The notes under the pieces are model-generated. The model was not told the DNA's origin. It searched no databases and worked only from the letters and a program-made list of their open reading frames with translations. From assembly GCA_903813345.2 (NCBI GenBank), contig CAIIXF020000005.1:19965375-20029374 (forward strand): a stretch of DNA of 64,000 nt, read 5' to 3'. The DNA comes from Owenia fusiformis. Its lineage: Eukaryota > Annelida > Polychaeta > Sabellida > Oweniidae. Positions within the stretch are counted from its first letter, which is position 1; every line of letters starts with the position of its first letter. Shown one piece after another: positions 10,001 to 19,910 of this stretch. A program made the position numbers and the translations under genes.

Positions 10001-11579
10001 CATCCTAGCACTATGAATAACATTTATAAATTGTCCCGATGTAAATAAAATGAAAAAAGTATTAATTATCAACAAAAATTCACCGTGCGGCTGCCGTGGG
10101 AAATGTGACTGCAAAAGTATACATGAGAGCGCAGAAATTCCACGGCGAGCGTAAAAAATATGTTACTGGCCGCAGAAATGATAGACCACAAGGTCGCCGT
10201 AGGAAATGTGACTGGGGTGTTAGGGACCCATGCACCTCCAATTCACAGTAATAAAAAATGCGTTTAAATGTGAAGTTTCCTTTGACATGTCTCTTTAGTC
10301 AGGAAATGCATTCACATATAAGGAAAACAGATATACAAAATCTTGTGTCTTTATCAACGGCTGCCATTTTTGGTACTTTTGATTAACTTTAACAAAATTC
10401 CTATTTGTTCCTATTTGGTGGAGATGTTATAACTCTTAGTATGAATATTGTAAGTGTGGTTTTATAATTATTTAAGAGAGAAGACCCTATTGATACTTTC
10501 CAAACATGGTCAAGTATCAAATTATTTGTTGGTTTAGTGTAAACAAGTTAATCAGGGCACTAAAAGACATCCCTGCGTGGATTCTTAACCCATCCTCACA
10601 CTATACAGCATTTGCTACTTTACCTTTTCCCACTCATTTAAAAAATCTTTTCCAATAGCTCATATTTCATAAAATCTCAAAAATGCTATTATTTTGTATG
10701 ATTAACAGTGACCTTGCAATCTTCAAAATTGTGTGGGCCTGCGATCGGATGGCTATATGTATCCAACGAGTCACAGGTGGCCAACAGCGTCTTCTTTTGC
10801 TGGACAACATTAAATGATTCACATGAATTTAACATGTGGCCTTTCAGGGGTAACATTATAACATGTAACATCATTCACTCCACATTCACACAAGTTCAGT
10901 TTGCCTTTACCTGTGGATTAGTAATGGTGTTTCATAGGATAAGATTGGCCAGAATAGTGTCCAAGTTAATTGTTTTTGTAATTCAATTTGCTACAAATTG
11001 TTGAAAAATTTAGCTTAATTTAGGTCAAATTTTTAAATATGTAGCAATTTTGAAACCAACGTCATATTATCCCAAATAAAATTGAGTGTCACAAATTTTT
11101 TCAAGTCAAAGTATGCCAAATTTCATGAGCAAACACCTGTTGGATATTTTTCTACAACACATCAGACAAGCCGACAATATTGTGTGTGGGGTACTGTCGT
11201 GTACCAGGATTATATAAGGTAAACAGCGAACTTTGAATGAGAAATAAAATAACTTCTTACCTACCGTCACCTCAGAGAACGCCCATAGATAATCAGGGTC
11301 TTCGCCTTCATCTATCAGCATTTTCATCCATATATCATCGACCCGCGCCATGTGTGAAAACGAGGCTATGATGGTATGCTGGAAACCACATTTCTTCACT
11401 TCATTAAAGATAGCGCGTTTGTTTTCAATCGAATGACCTCTAAGTTGGCCAACAGTGCTCTCTCGCATAGAGTTGTCGAGAACGAAGATATCCATATCTT
11501 TCAGTTTGTCGTACTTATTCAAGTCTCTAGCCACTGCATTTTGGTAATCATCAATGTATTGTTTCAATCGGTCCGCCAT
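6553..11579 (-). CDS. DRE-TIM metallolyase-like protein with C-terminal EF-hand, 560 aa, four exons
   Basis: Exons in transcript order are 11579-11261, 8662-8193, 8074-7641 and 7012-6553; phases 1, 0 and 2 match at every join, giving 561 codons including the stop. The start is the ATG at 11579-11577, giving MADRLKQYIDD. Residues 31-50 hold IFVLDNSMRESTVGQLRGHS, matching the D-x3-R-[DE] signature of the DRE-TIM superfamily (HMG-CoA lyase, isopropylmalate and homocitrate synthases): D35 as metal ligand, R39-E40 as catalytic pair. H249 and H251 in LVHVHEKYGYCDA fit the superfamily's HxH metal motif, and GCDGIWAGVCGEGASMGQAS (269-287) fits the next barrel strand with the G-x-G-x2-x-G-x-A-S pattern. 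Residues 503-514 (DMDSDGMIDWDE) are a canonical 12-residue calcium-binding loop. Substrate is unknown. The fold's known chemistry is aldol/Claisen cleavage or condensation of acyl-CoA or 2-oxo acids. No signal peptide or membrane segment is seen, so it is probably cytosolic. Confidence 0.82.
7168..7302. repeat. fold-back element in intron 3 of the DRE-TIM gene
   Basis: ATTATTCACC at 7168-7177 pairs with GGTGAATAA at 7294-7302; inside, GATGATACCAAGATTTCCC pairs with GGGAAATTTGATATCATCC. The loop core CGAGGGAACGCAGTG is the complement of the loop core of the hairpin at 6349-6540, so both belong to one family. Confidence 0.6.
7641..8074 (-). CDS. DRE-TIM/EF-hand gene, exon 3
   Basis: The acceptor is TTGTAG at 8075-8076 and the donor GACAA|GTAAGT at 7641/7640, leaving phase 2. 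It encodes residues 264-407, including the glycine-rich GVCGEGASMGQASS strand and the helical region after the barrel. Confidence 0.82.
8193..8662 (-). CDS. DRE-TIM/EF-hand gene, exon 2
   Basis: The acceptor is ACTACTAG at 8663-8664 and the donor GAG|GTATGT at 8193/8192. 156 codons encode residues 107-263, most of the barrel. The HVHEKYG metal-binding motif sits near its end. Confidence 0.82.
8911..10392. mobile_element. large fold-back element in intron 1 of the DRE-TIM gene
   Basis: The left arm (8911 to about 9303) and right arm (about 9509 to 10392) are imperfect inverted copies: TTAAGTTAATCAAAAG against CTTTTGATTAACTTTA, GAAAACAGATA against its complement, CATGTCAAAG against CTTTGACATG, and AAGCTCAAACCAT against ATGGTTTGAGCTT. 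The loop is about 205 bases. No open frame of note, so it is a non-autonomous element. The right arm is interrupted by a second element at 9731-10219. Confidence 0.75.
9731..10219. mobile_element. PIF/Harbinger-like MITE nested in the fold-back element
   Basis: The terminal inverted repeats are CACCCCAGTCACATT at 9731-9745 and AATGTGACTGGGGTG at 10205-10219, perfect over 15 bases. TTA flanks both sides (9728-9730 and 10220-10222), the TWA target duplication of the PIF/Harbinger superfamily. It is 489 bp and GC-richer than its surroundings (GCACGGCGGCCGC, GCGGCCTCCGTACGGCG), with no transposase. The uninterrupted left arm of the host palindrome shows the empty-site sequence. Confidence 0.8.
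11261..11579 (-). CDS. DRE-TIM/EF-hand gene, exon 1 (start codon)
   Basis: ATG at 11579-11577. The donor on the - strand reads GGTAG|GTAAG at 11261/11260, leaving phase 1. It encodes residues 1-106, including D35, R39 and E40 of the DRE signature and the SFSHMARVDDIW stretch typical of the second barrel strand. Confidence 0.82.
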
Positions 11580-11599
11580 TATGATAATCTCTTAGCAAA

Positions 11600-13017
11600 A
11601 CACGTTACTTGATCACACCTTGGATGAAGCTAAAATAAAAAAAAGAAATAGGACATAATAAGTATCACTCCCCATTTATATAAAATAGCTTAGAACGGTG
11701 TTATGCAACGATGCAAAGAACAAGTGTTTGGAAGTTCCAAATTTTTAGACGTATGACATACGGATTTAAAATAAGTTAAAATTAAGTAAGCTTGTATCCG
11801 GATTAACCTAATAATTTTCATAAGCACATAACTTCGTGATTTGATATAAACTGATATAAACCACAGGGGCTTGACCAAATTAAGCGTGACAGTTAAACGC
11901 GCTGTGAGTGTGATGACATTTGGACAAACTGAGGTTTTCATTGTTTCAGAAAGATCTGGTCTAGTTTCTACTTCTAGATATTTTCACATGTAAATGTCTG
12001 TAAAAATATCCCAGTGAACTTTACAGTGAAATTCACACAAACTGCGAATATAGTATACGGTAATGTATAACGCGCAGACCACCCGAGATTCAAATTACCT
12101 TACCGTTACCCCACGTTACACCGCATTCTACTTTTTGTAGGTTGACACTAAATCAATGACCTACGCCTGCAATACCAGTGGACCCTAACAAGTTGAATAT
12201 TAAATGAAATGTTTTACGTGTCTACCTGTTTGTATATCACAGGGCGTTGAAATACTGATAAAAAGCTGTGCCGTTTTTCTTGAATTATATTTCGAATTCA
12301 TTTTTCTAGTCTTTGTTATTGTGGAATGTACTTTGAATGTGTCAAAAGTATGCAGTCACCGAAGCATGCGAAGAGTGTCATTTGAATATTTGTTCTACAA
12401 GTTATATTGGCTTTGTATGATCGTATGTAGGTTACATCTATTTGTTTTTAGGCAATGTAGACTATGCCCTAACAACAAAAATAAACAAATTACTAAATTT
12501 TGTGTAGTTTTGAATTTCAAACTCGACAGATTTTCGCTTATTTCAAGTTATCCCCGGGCATCGATTGCAAAGACTACGTTCAAAATATACATTACTTAAT
12601 GCATCACCGAATGCGATGCTTACACAAAGCGTCCATCCTTTCATTGATACACAGCAGTAATGCACCAACCTTAGTTTTCTGTTTCATCGCGGCCATTTTA
12701 TTGGATAAATCAGTGAACGTAGCCGTCCAACCTCGTTTTTAGAGGTGGCGTGACCGTCATGCTATATCAGGGTGTTATTGATGTATTGAGAAGAGGAACG
12801 ATACACACCATACGTAGACGACATATCTTTTTACGCAATACAAACGTGTCTACCGCTGTGTAGTAATACACGTTAGATGCTTTGATATCTCACTCAAAAA
12901 CAGACACGCAAAACAGGAAAATGTCGTGATCGCCGATTTCATGCCGCTTTTGATCCAATGACTATATAAAGATGCAGCAGATCCATAAAACCATTGCATC
13001 TTTGACTCAAGAACACG
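11600..13017. other. upstream region of the DRE-TIM gene; no gene supported
   Basis: The promoter of the - strand gene should lie here, just above 11580, but no TATA box or initiator can be singled out. Open frames at 11690-11941 (-) and 12204-12599 (+) have no domain-like pattern and no splice support. Confidence 0.4.
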
Positions 13018-13104
13018 ATGGCAGAACAACAAGATCCAGAAATTCCAGATGGACCAGAGCATGACCTATCTGAAGAAGACATGATGTTTGTTGAAAGAGC
13101 GTGA
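13018..13104 (+). CDS. possible small first exon or orphan ORF with a TATA box
   Basis: CTATATAAAG at 12962-12971 is followed about 48 bases later by an ATG whose 28 codons are strongly acidic (MAEQQDPEIPDGPEHDLSEE, then DMMFVERA) before a TGA. Codon use looks protein-like and the TATA spacing is plausible. The frame then runs straight into a repeat element (AAGCGTAACAAAG motifs), which may have cut it off. It could be a captured or decayed 5' exon; no partner exons were found. Confidence 0.2.
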   Translation: MAEQQDPEIPDGPEHDLSEEDMMFVERA

Positions 13105-13575
13105 GAGAGCGTGAGGAAGCTTGTCAAGCGTAACAAAGCCTAACAAAGCGTTTTAATCCTTGATTGAAGCGTCTCAATTCGTTGGAAAACTTGAGAGAGA
13201 TCTTCATGCCAGATCGTAGCAAATCTTGAGACATCTTAACAAAGCGTGTCAAGTGGTAACAGACCGTAAAGAGACTGGGGTCCCCGTTTTGAACCAAGCT
13301 CTGTTAAGCTTTCCTACGCTTTGGGTCAAGCTTTGCTGAGCTGTGTCACCTTTTGTTAAGCTTTGATACGCTCTCGGCGCTTTAAGCAATTCGTAACAGA
13401 GCGCCCAAAATTTTTAAACAGTTTAAAATTTTTAGGGCGCTCTTACAGAATATCCCGCTTTACTCCGAGATTTTCTTCGACCCCGACGCTTTAATCAAGC
13501 TTTTTTACGATTTGGTGCCGCTTTACAAGCCGCTTTAAATCGCCATCAAAGCGCCGTTTGTGTGAAAGTAGCTTT
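13105..13575. mobile_element. damaged copy of the 'AAAGCG' Harbinger-like MITE family
   Basis: The segment ends in GTTTGTGTGAAAGTAGCTTT at 13556-13575, a worn version of the terminal repeat of the next element (GGTGTGAACGTAGCT). It contains the same internal blocks in inverted order (ATCCCGCTTTACTCCGAG, CCCCGACGCTTTAATC, GGTGCCGCTTTACAAGC). Its left end is degenerate, made of AAGCGTAACAAAG-type words. Confidence 0.55.
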
Positions 13576-13661
13576 ACAAATCTAGAATCACTGAACCTGA
13601 GATAGCACTAAGAACCTAATTTAAAAAAACATGTTTTGCGATGATATGAATTTATTGCTAA

Positions 13662-14242
13662 AGCTACGTTCACACCAATGGCGCTTTGATGGCGCTTTAA
13701 AGCGGCTTGTAAAGCGGCACCAAAGCTTGATTAAAGCGTCGGGGTCGTAATAGGTAGTAGAAAAGCTCGGAGTAAAGCGGGATATTCGGCAAGAGCTCAA
13801 ACATTAAAACTGTTCAAGCTACGTTCGCACCAACGGCGCTTTGATGGCGCTTTAAAGCGGCTTGTAAAGCGGCACCAAAGCGTAACAAAGCTTGATTGAA
13901 GCGTCGGGGTTTTATGGATCAAGCTTTTCTGAGCTTTGTTACGGTTTGTTAAGCTTTAATACGCTCTCGTGGCTTTAATCAATTCGTAACAGAGCGCCCA
14001 AAATTTCTAAACAGTTTAAAATTGTTTGGCGCTCTTGCCGAATATCCCGCTTTACTCCGAGCTTTTCTAAGACCTATTACGACCCCGACACTTTAATCAA
14101 GCTTTGTTACGCTTTGGTGCCGCTTTACAAGCCGCTTTAAAGCGCCATCAAAGCGCCGTTGGTATGAACAAAAATGACAAAAATGACGGCGCTTTTCTCG
14201 CCGATTTAAAGCGTGGCATTCGCCGTTGGTGTGAACGTAGCT
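13662..14242. mobile_element. PIF/Harbinger-like MITE with TAA target duplication
   Basis: AGCTACGTTCACACC at 13662-13676 is matched exactly by GGTGTGAACGTAGCT at 14228-14242, and both ends are flanked by TAA (13659-13661 and 14243-14245). Length is 581 bp. An extra internal terminus, AAGCTACGTTCGCACCAACG near 13818, shows a second copy inserted into or duplicated within the first. The body is built from inverted AAAGCG-rich words. No transposase. Confidence 0.8.
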
Positions 14243-14245
14243 TAA

Positions 14246-14990
14246 AGAAAACACCCTCGTTTTGTCAGCGTTTTTGGCTAGGATACATATCCTAGATTTA
14301 ATGTTAGATAAAGCTACTAATAATAAATGTACAGAAATCCATATTAGATATAGTTACTAATAATAAGTGTACAAAAGTCTATGTTAAATATATATGTACA
14401 TTGGGTGGTCAAACCTGTGATATAACAATAACTTGCACATTTCACAAAAAGCGTTAAATCAACATTTGTGCATTTGTGCATTACTATATTATAGGTACAA
14501 TATACAGTGTACATAACATAAGAAATTGCATTTATTGAAACAAAACTGGATTTTGTTAAATGAAAATAATTTGATATCAATATAAGAACATTTGTGATTG
14601 TTTCCGAGCCCTTTAACAAAATTGGCATAATCCAATACCATCTTCGAATTCCAAGTGGTTATAATTGTTTTATTTATTCAGAAAGACCCTCACATTAGAA
14701 ATAATTTCAATGAATTAAATTAGGTCATTATTCGAAAAGACGCATAATCATAAAAATAGACATTTAGCTACAGTTAAATGTATGAAATTGTCATATTGTA
14801 GTATTGTAGATGGTTCAGCTTTACATACCTTATTCTTTTGAAGCATACGGAATACTATTAATCAAAGCATGTTCTTCACACATTTTTTTTACGTAAGACG
14901 TTCAATTGTAAGCTAATGGAGAGGTTAAGCTTTGCATATATAATCGAAACTGAACCTGTACGTATCACTCGACCATATACAAATTCATGT
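14246..14990. other. AT-rich spacer, nothing gene-like
   Basis: Only short chance frames. A dispersed 12-mer TAATGGAGAGGTT lies at about 14914-14926; it also occurs near 4402, and its GGAGAGGTTAAGCT extension occurs inverted near 20129. Confidence 0.5.
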
Positions 14991-14991
14991 T

Positions 14992-15375
14992 AGTCCATTT
15001 GTCATTTTCTGAACGTATAAATATTTAAAAGTATGATGTTTTTCTGTGTAAATACTATCATTAGGGATTATTGGAGTGATTTAGCTGGGTTGCCAAAAAA
15101 ATAACTTTGGGGAAAATTTTTGTATCTATTACCATGGTAACATACCAGGTATATGGTGGTATCCAAACGCTAAGTCAATAGTCAACGCCATGTTAAGCGA
15201 TTGCACCCCTCCCTAATCAGCCTATATCATTTTTTCCCCAAACAAAATTTTTGGGCAACCCAGTTAAATCACTTCAGAAAACCCTTATTATCATAAATCG
15301 ACCATAAAACATCGTACTTTTAACAATTTCTAGGTTCACTATTGGATGTATAGGGGTGACAAATGGACTATGTAG
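14992..15375. mobile_element. fold-back element of about 385 bp
   Basis: AGTCCATTTGTCA at 14992-15004 pairs with GACAAATGGACT near 15359-15370. Inside, TTTAAAAGTATGATGTTTT pairs with AAAACATCGTACTTTTAA, and GTGATTTAGCTGGGTTGCC pairs with GGGCAACCCAGTTAAATCAC. The centre holds a small palindrome ATTACCATGGTAACAT. No coding capacity. Confidence 0.65.
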
Positions 15376-15879
15376 CCTTCTCATATAAATAGCCGTTCAA
15401 ATCCAGTGTTTGTTTAGACTACACCATAGCGTGTACAGATTCTATAGTATGTCATTGATGCGGTTTTATAGCTGGTTTTCTAATACATATTTTAAACGAG
15501 CTCGTTTCGTAAGATTTTTGGCGCTAAATCATGCATGACATACATCATCGTGTTCAGCAAGAATTCAACTGTGCATCGAAATCAAAATTGACAGCATAGT
15601 GTTCAATAGACACGAGTAAAATGGTTCCCGTTGACCCAACGTCAAATTTCAAATCTCCCGTTCTAAACCCGAAACTCTGAAGCTGAAAGAGTATCTGAAG
15701 TAGACTAAGCGCGCATAAAACTATGAGCGCTCGATATAGTATAGTAGGAACAAGGGGTTCCCATGCACCCATAAGGTGTGAATAAGTTACATACATTTTT
15801 GTAATCCCTAGGGTGTCTATTTAATGAATTCATTTGTTAACATTGCCAACTAATGTCCCATAGTACTTTTATGGCGGCA

Positions 15880-16625
15880 TTCAGTTACCATGGTTACGCA
15901 TCTTTAGACATCTTACCTTGGTATCTTAAATCATTTGTAGCTCTGTCATTATTTGGTCTATAGAAATGATATTGGTACCAAATTGAACCTCGTTAAATTT
16001 CCAATAAATTTCCGATATTCAATTATGCAAATTATCTAATTTGCATAAATCATGACGTCATCAATCTATTTTTGGTTCAGAATTTTCAACTATAGCAACG
16101 TATCTATTAGAACTGAGGCCGTATGGCAAAATTTCTGAAAGGTTTTGTCCTTTTTTCTATTAGTAGAAGGTATAAGCAACATAAAAGTGAAAACAGATTC
16201 AAAATTAAATCAGTATTACGAAAGTTATGTAACTTTCGAGGCAGCTATCGTGAATGTCATTATTTGACAATAATATACATTACGTCTTACCTTGGAGTCT
16301 TGAATCAATGTAGCTTCGCCATTATTTGGTCTATAGAGATGATATTGGTATCTGATTAAACCTTATTAAATGTACTATATGGTTACGATATTCAGTTATG
16401 CAAATTAGCTAATTTGCATTAATTGTGACGTCATCAATCCATTTTTGGTTCAGAATATCCTAGTATAGCAACATATCTATTAGAACTGAGGCCTTATGAC
16501 AGAATGTGTGCATAGTTTTGTCCCTTATTTGATGAGTGGAAGAAACAAATCTTCAAAATTGGATCAGAATTAACAAAATTATCCAGCTTTGGAGGCAGCT
16601 ACTGTGAACGTCATTGTTTGACAAT
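15880..16625 (+). repeat. tandem pair of about 355-bp units in the left arm
   Basis: Two units repeat the order CTTACCTTGG, ATTATTTGGTCTATAGA, GATATTGGTA, an octamer palindrome, TGACGTCATCAATC, TTTTTGGTTCAGAAT, CTATTAGAACTGAGGCC. The second unit holds a perfect 22-bp palindrome at 16398-16419 (ATGCAAATTAGCTAATTTGC then AT). The CRE-like TGACGTCA lies at 16053-16060 and 16426-16433. Confidence 0.7.
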
Positions 16626-17174
16626 TATAAAAAGAATATTAAATTAACAAAAAAAGTAACAACCATAGTTGTTTCAATCTTATTGAGTAAAAATGTGCAT
16701 GTATTGAACTGAACTAATAAGTATGTGGAAAGGTTACATGTATTTTGACTATCATTCACAGGGGTCAAAACGATTATCTCAACCCTGTATATTAAAGATC
16801 CAATTTTATAATTTACCATGCACTTTCAATGATTCATATAAATAGTATACATATAGTCTGATTTCCATCATATTCTTCATATTCTTGATTCTTAAAGCAT
16901 CTGAAGTATAAAGCATGATTAGAAGTGAAGATGATTCATCATATGGTTTATGTAATATTTCTAACATTTCAGATGCTATGGTAACATCACTTGATAATGA
17001 GGTTTTTACATTTCACGTTCTTAATGAGTTAAAAGAAAGTTATTCTCCCTTTGCTTTAGAGAAAAATACTCACATGAATTTGTTTAAAAAAATTATAACT
17101 TAATTTAACCCCCTCCTGACAGCCCCCATATTTGAAGATTTTGGTGAAACCTGGCAAAATACATTAATTATTAT

Positions 17175-17575
17175 GTTCCAGAAGCCCCCAGAAGCTATAT
17201 GATGGCCCCCAGTGGCCCCAAGAATCTATACAGGGGCCCAAAGTGCGCCCCAGAAGGTATACGATGGCCCCCAGAAGCTATACAAGAGCCCACAGAAACT
17301 ATACTGTGGTCTCCAGAAGCTATATGGTGGCCCCCAGTGGCCCTCAGAAGCTATATGATGGCCCCCAGAAGCTAATTAGTGGCCCCCAGGAGCTATACGG
17401 TGGCACCCAGAAGCTATACAGGGAACCCCAGTGGCCGCAAGAAGCTCTACGATGGCCCCCAGAAGCTATACAGCAGCCCCCAGAAGCTACACGATGGCCC
17501 CAAGAATCTATATGATGGCCCCCCAATGGCTCCCAGAAGCTATACAGGGCCCCCAAAGCTATATGGTGGCCCATT
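17175..17575 (+). repeat. 21-bp minisatellite, left half
   Basis: About 18 units of the type GATGGCCCCCAGAAGCTATAC, with some units extended by CCCCCAGTGG. Because 21 is a multiple of three, all frames stay open for long runs and translate as a seven-residue MAPRSYT-like repeat; this is not evidence of coding. Confidence 0.85.
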
Positions 17576-18596
17576 GGGGGACACTGTATAGTTTCTGGAG
17601 GCCATTGTATAGCTTATGGGGGCTACCGTATAGTTTCTGCGGGCCCTTGCATAGCTTCTGGGGGCCATAGTATAGCTTCTGGGAGCCACTGGGGGCCCCT
17701 GTATAGCTTCTGGGGGCTACAGTACAGTTTCTGCAGGCCCTTGCATAGCTTCTGGGGGCTATCGTATAGCTTCTGGGAGCCACTGTGGGCCCCTGTATAG
17801 CTTCTGGGGGCCACTATATAGCTTTCGGGGCCACTGGGGGCCACCGTATAGCTTCTAGGGGCTACTGGGGGGCCCTTTATAGTTTCTGGGAGACATTGGG
17901 GGCCACCATATAGATTCTGGGGGCCATTTTGTAGCTTCTGGGAACCACCATATAGCTCCTGAGGGTCACTATTTAGCTTCTGGGGGCCATCATATAGCCT
18001 ATGAGGGCCACTGGGGGCCACCGTATAGCTTCTAGGGGCTACTGGGGGCCCTTCACATCTTCTGGGAGCCATTGGGAGCCACCATATAGATTCTGGGGGC
18101 CATCATGTAGCTTTTTGGGGCTCCTGTATAGCTTCTGGGGGCCATCGTTTAGCTTCTTGGGGCCACTGGGGTCCCCTGTATAGCTTCTGGGAGCCACCGT
18201 ATAGCTCCTGGGGGCAACTAATTAGCTTCTGGAGGCCATCATATAGCTTCCGAGGGCCACTGGGGGCCACCATATAGCTTCTGGAGACCATAGTATAGTT
18301 TCTGGGGGCCCTTGTATAGCTTCTGGGGGCCATAGTATAGCTTCTGGGGGCCCCCGTATAGCTTCTGGGGGCCCCCGTATAGCTTCTGGGCGCCACCGTA
18401 TAGCTCCTGGGGGCCACAGGGTTTCCTGTATAGCTTCTGGGAGCCACAGTATAGCTCCTGGGGGCCACTAATTAGCTTCTGGGGGCCAACATATAGCTTC
18501 TGGGGAGCACAGTATAGCTTCTGGGGGCCACTTGGTGCCCCTGTATAAATTCTTGGGGCCACTGGGGGCCATCATATAGCTTCTGGGGGCTTCTGA
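17576..18596 (-). repeat. 21-bp minisatellite, right half, inverted
   Basis: The same unit read on the other strand (TATAGCTTCTGGGGGCCAC), about 1020 bases against 400 on the left, so the array has grown or shrunk since the palindrome formed. The strand switch is abrupt near 17575 with no spacer. Confidence 0.85.
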
Positions 18597-19149
18597 AACC
18601 TAATAATTAATGTATTTTGCCAGGTTTCACCAAAATCTTCAAATATGGGGGCTGTCAGGGGGGGGGGTTAAATTAATTAAGTTATAATTTTTCTAAACAA
18701 ATTCATGCGACTATTTATCTCTAAAGCAAAGGGAGAATAACTTCCTTTTAACTCATTATGAATGTGAAATGTAAAAACCTCATTATCAAGTGATGTTACC
18801 ATAGCATCTGAAATGTTAGAAATATTACATAAACCATATGATGAATCATCTTCACTTCTAATCATGTTATATACTTCAGATGCTTTAAGAATCAAGAATA
18901 TGAAGAATATGATGAAAATCAGACTATATGTATACTATTTATATGAATCATTGAAAGTGCATGGTAAATTATAAGATTGGATCTTTAATATACAGGGTCG
19001 AGATAACGGTTTTGTCCCCTGTGAATGATAGTCAAAATGCATGTAACCTTTCCACATACTTATTAGTTCAGTTCTAGACATGTACATTTTTACTCAATAA
19101 GATTGAAACAACTATGGTTGTTACTTTTTTTGTTAATTAAATATTCTTT

Positions 19150-19910
19150 TTATAATTGTCAAACAATGACGTTCACAGTAGCTGCCTCCAAAGCTGGATA
19201 ATTTTGTTAATTCTGATCCAATTTTGAAGATTTGTTGTCTCTTTAATGTTGCTTATATCTTCCACTCATCAAATAAGGGACAAAACTATGCACACATTCT
19301 GTCATACGGCCTCAGTTCTAATAGATATGTTGCTATACTAGGATATTCTGAACTAAAAATGGATTGATGACGTCACAATTAATGCAAATTAGCTAATTTG
19401 CATAACTTAATATTGTAACCATATAGTAAATTTAGTAAGGTTTAATCAGATACCAATATCATCTCTATAGACCAAATAATGGCGAATTTACATTGATTCA
19501 AGACTCCAAGGTAAGACGTAATGTATATTATTGTCAAATAATGACATTCACGATAGCTGCCTCGAAAGTTACATAACTTTCGTAATACTGATTCAATTTT
19601 GAATCTGTTTTCACTTTTATGTTGCTTATACCTTCTACTAATAGAATAAAGGACAAAACCTTTCAGAAATTTTGCCATACGGCCTCAGTTCTAATAGATT
19701 CGTTGCTATAGTTGGAAATTCTGAACCAAAAATAGATTGATGACGTCATAATTTATGCAAATTAGATAATTTGCATAATTGAATATCAGAACTTTATTGG
19801 AAATTTAACGAGGTTCAATTTGGTACCAATATCATTTCTATAGACCAAATAATGACAGAGCTACAAATGATTTAAGATACCAAGGTAAGATGTCTAAAGA
19901 TGCGTAACCA
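19150..19910 (-). repeat. tandem pair of about 355-bp units in the right arm
   Basis: Inverted copy of the pair at 15880-16625. Octamer palindromes lie at 19382-19403 (perfect, 22 bp) and 19755-19776; TGACGTCA at 19368-19375 and 19741-19748. Confidence 0.7.

Noticed and set aside
12204-12742. Frames of 131 and 80 codons upstream of the DRE-TIM gene
   Set aside because: Cys/Phe/Leu-rich sequence as expected by chance in T-rich DNA; no domain pattern, no splice context.
16123-16359. 78-codon frame present in both arms of the giant palindrome (also 19442-19678)
   Set aside because: It occurs twice because the arms are inverted copies, not because of selection. It spans the junction of the two 355-bp units and has no domain pattern.
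17243-18562. Many open frames of 70-150 codons with APRSYT or YGGPQKLY repeats
   Set aside because: They come from a 21-bp tandem repeat whose period is a multiple of three, so several frames stay open on both strands. No splice sites, no start context, and the same DNA is palindromic.
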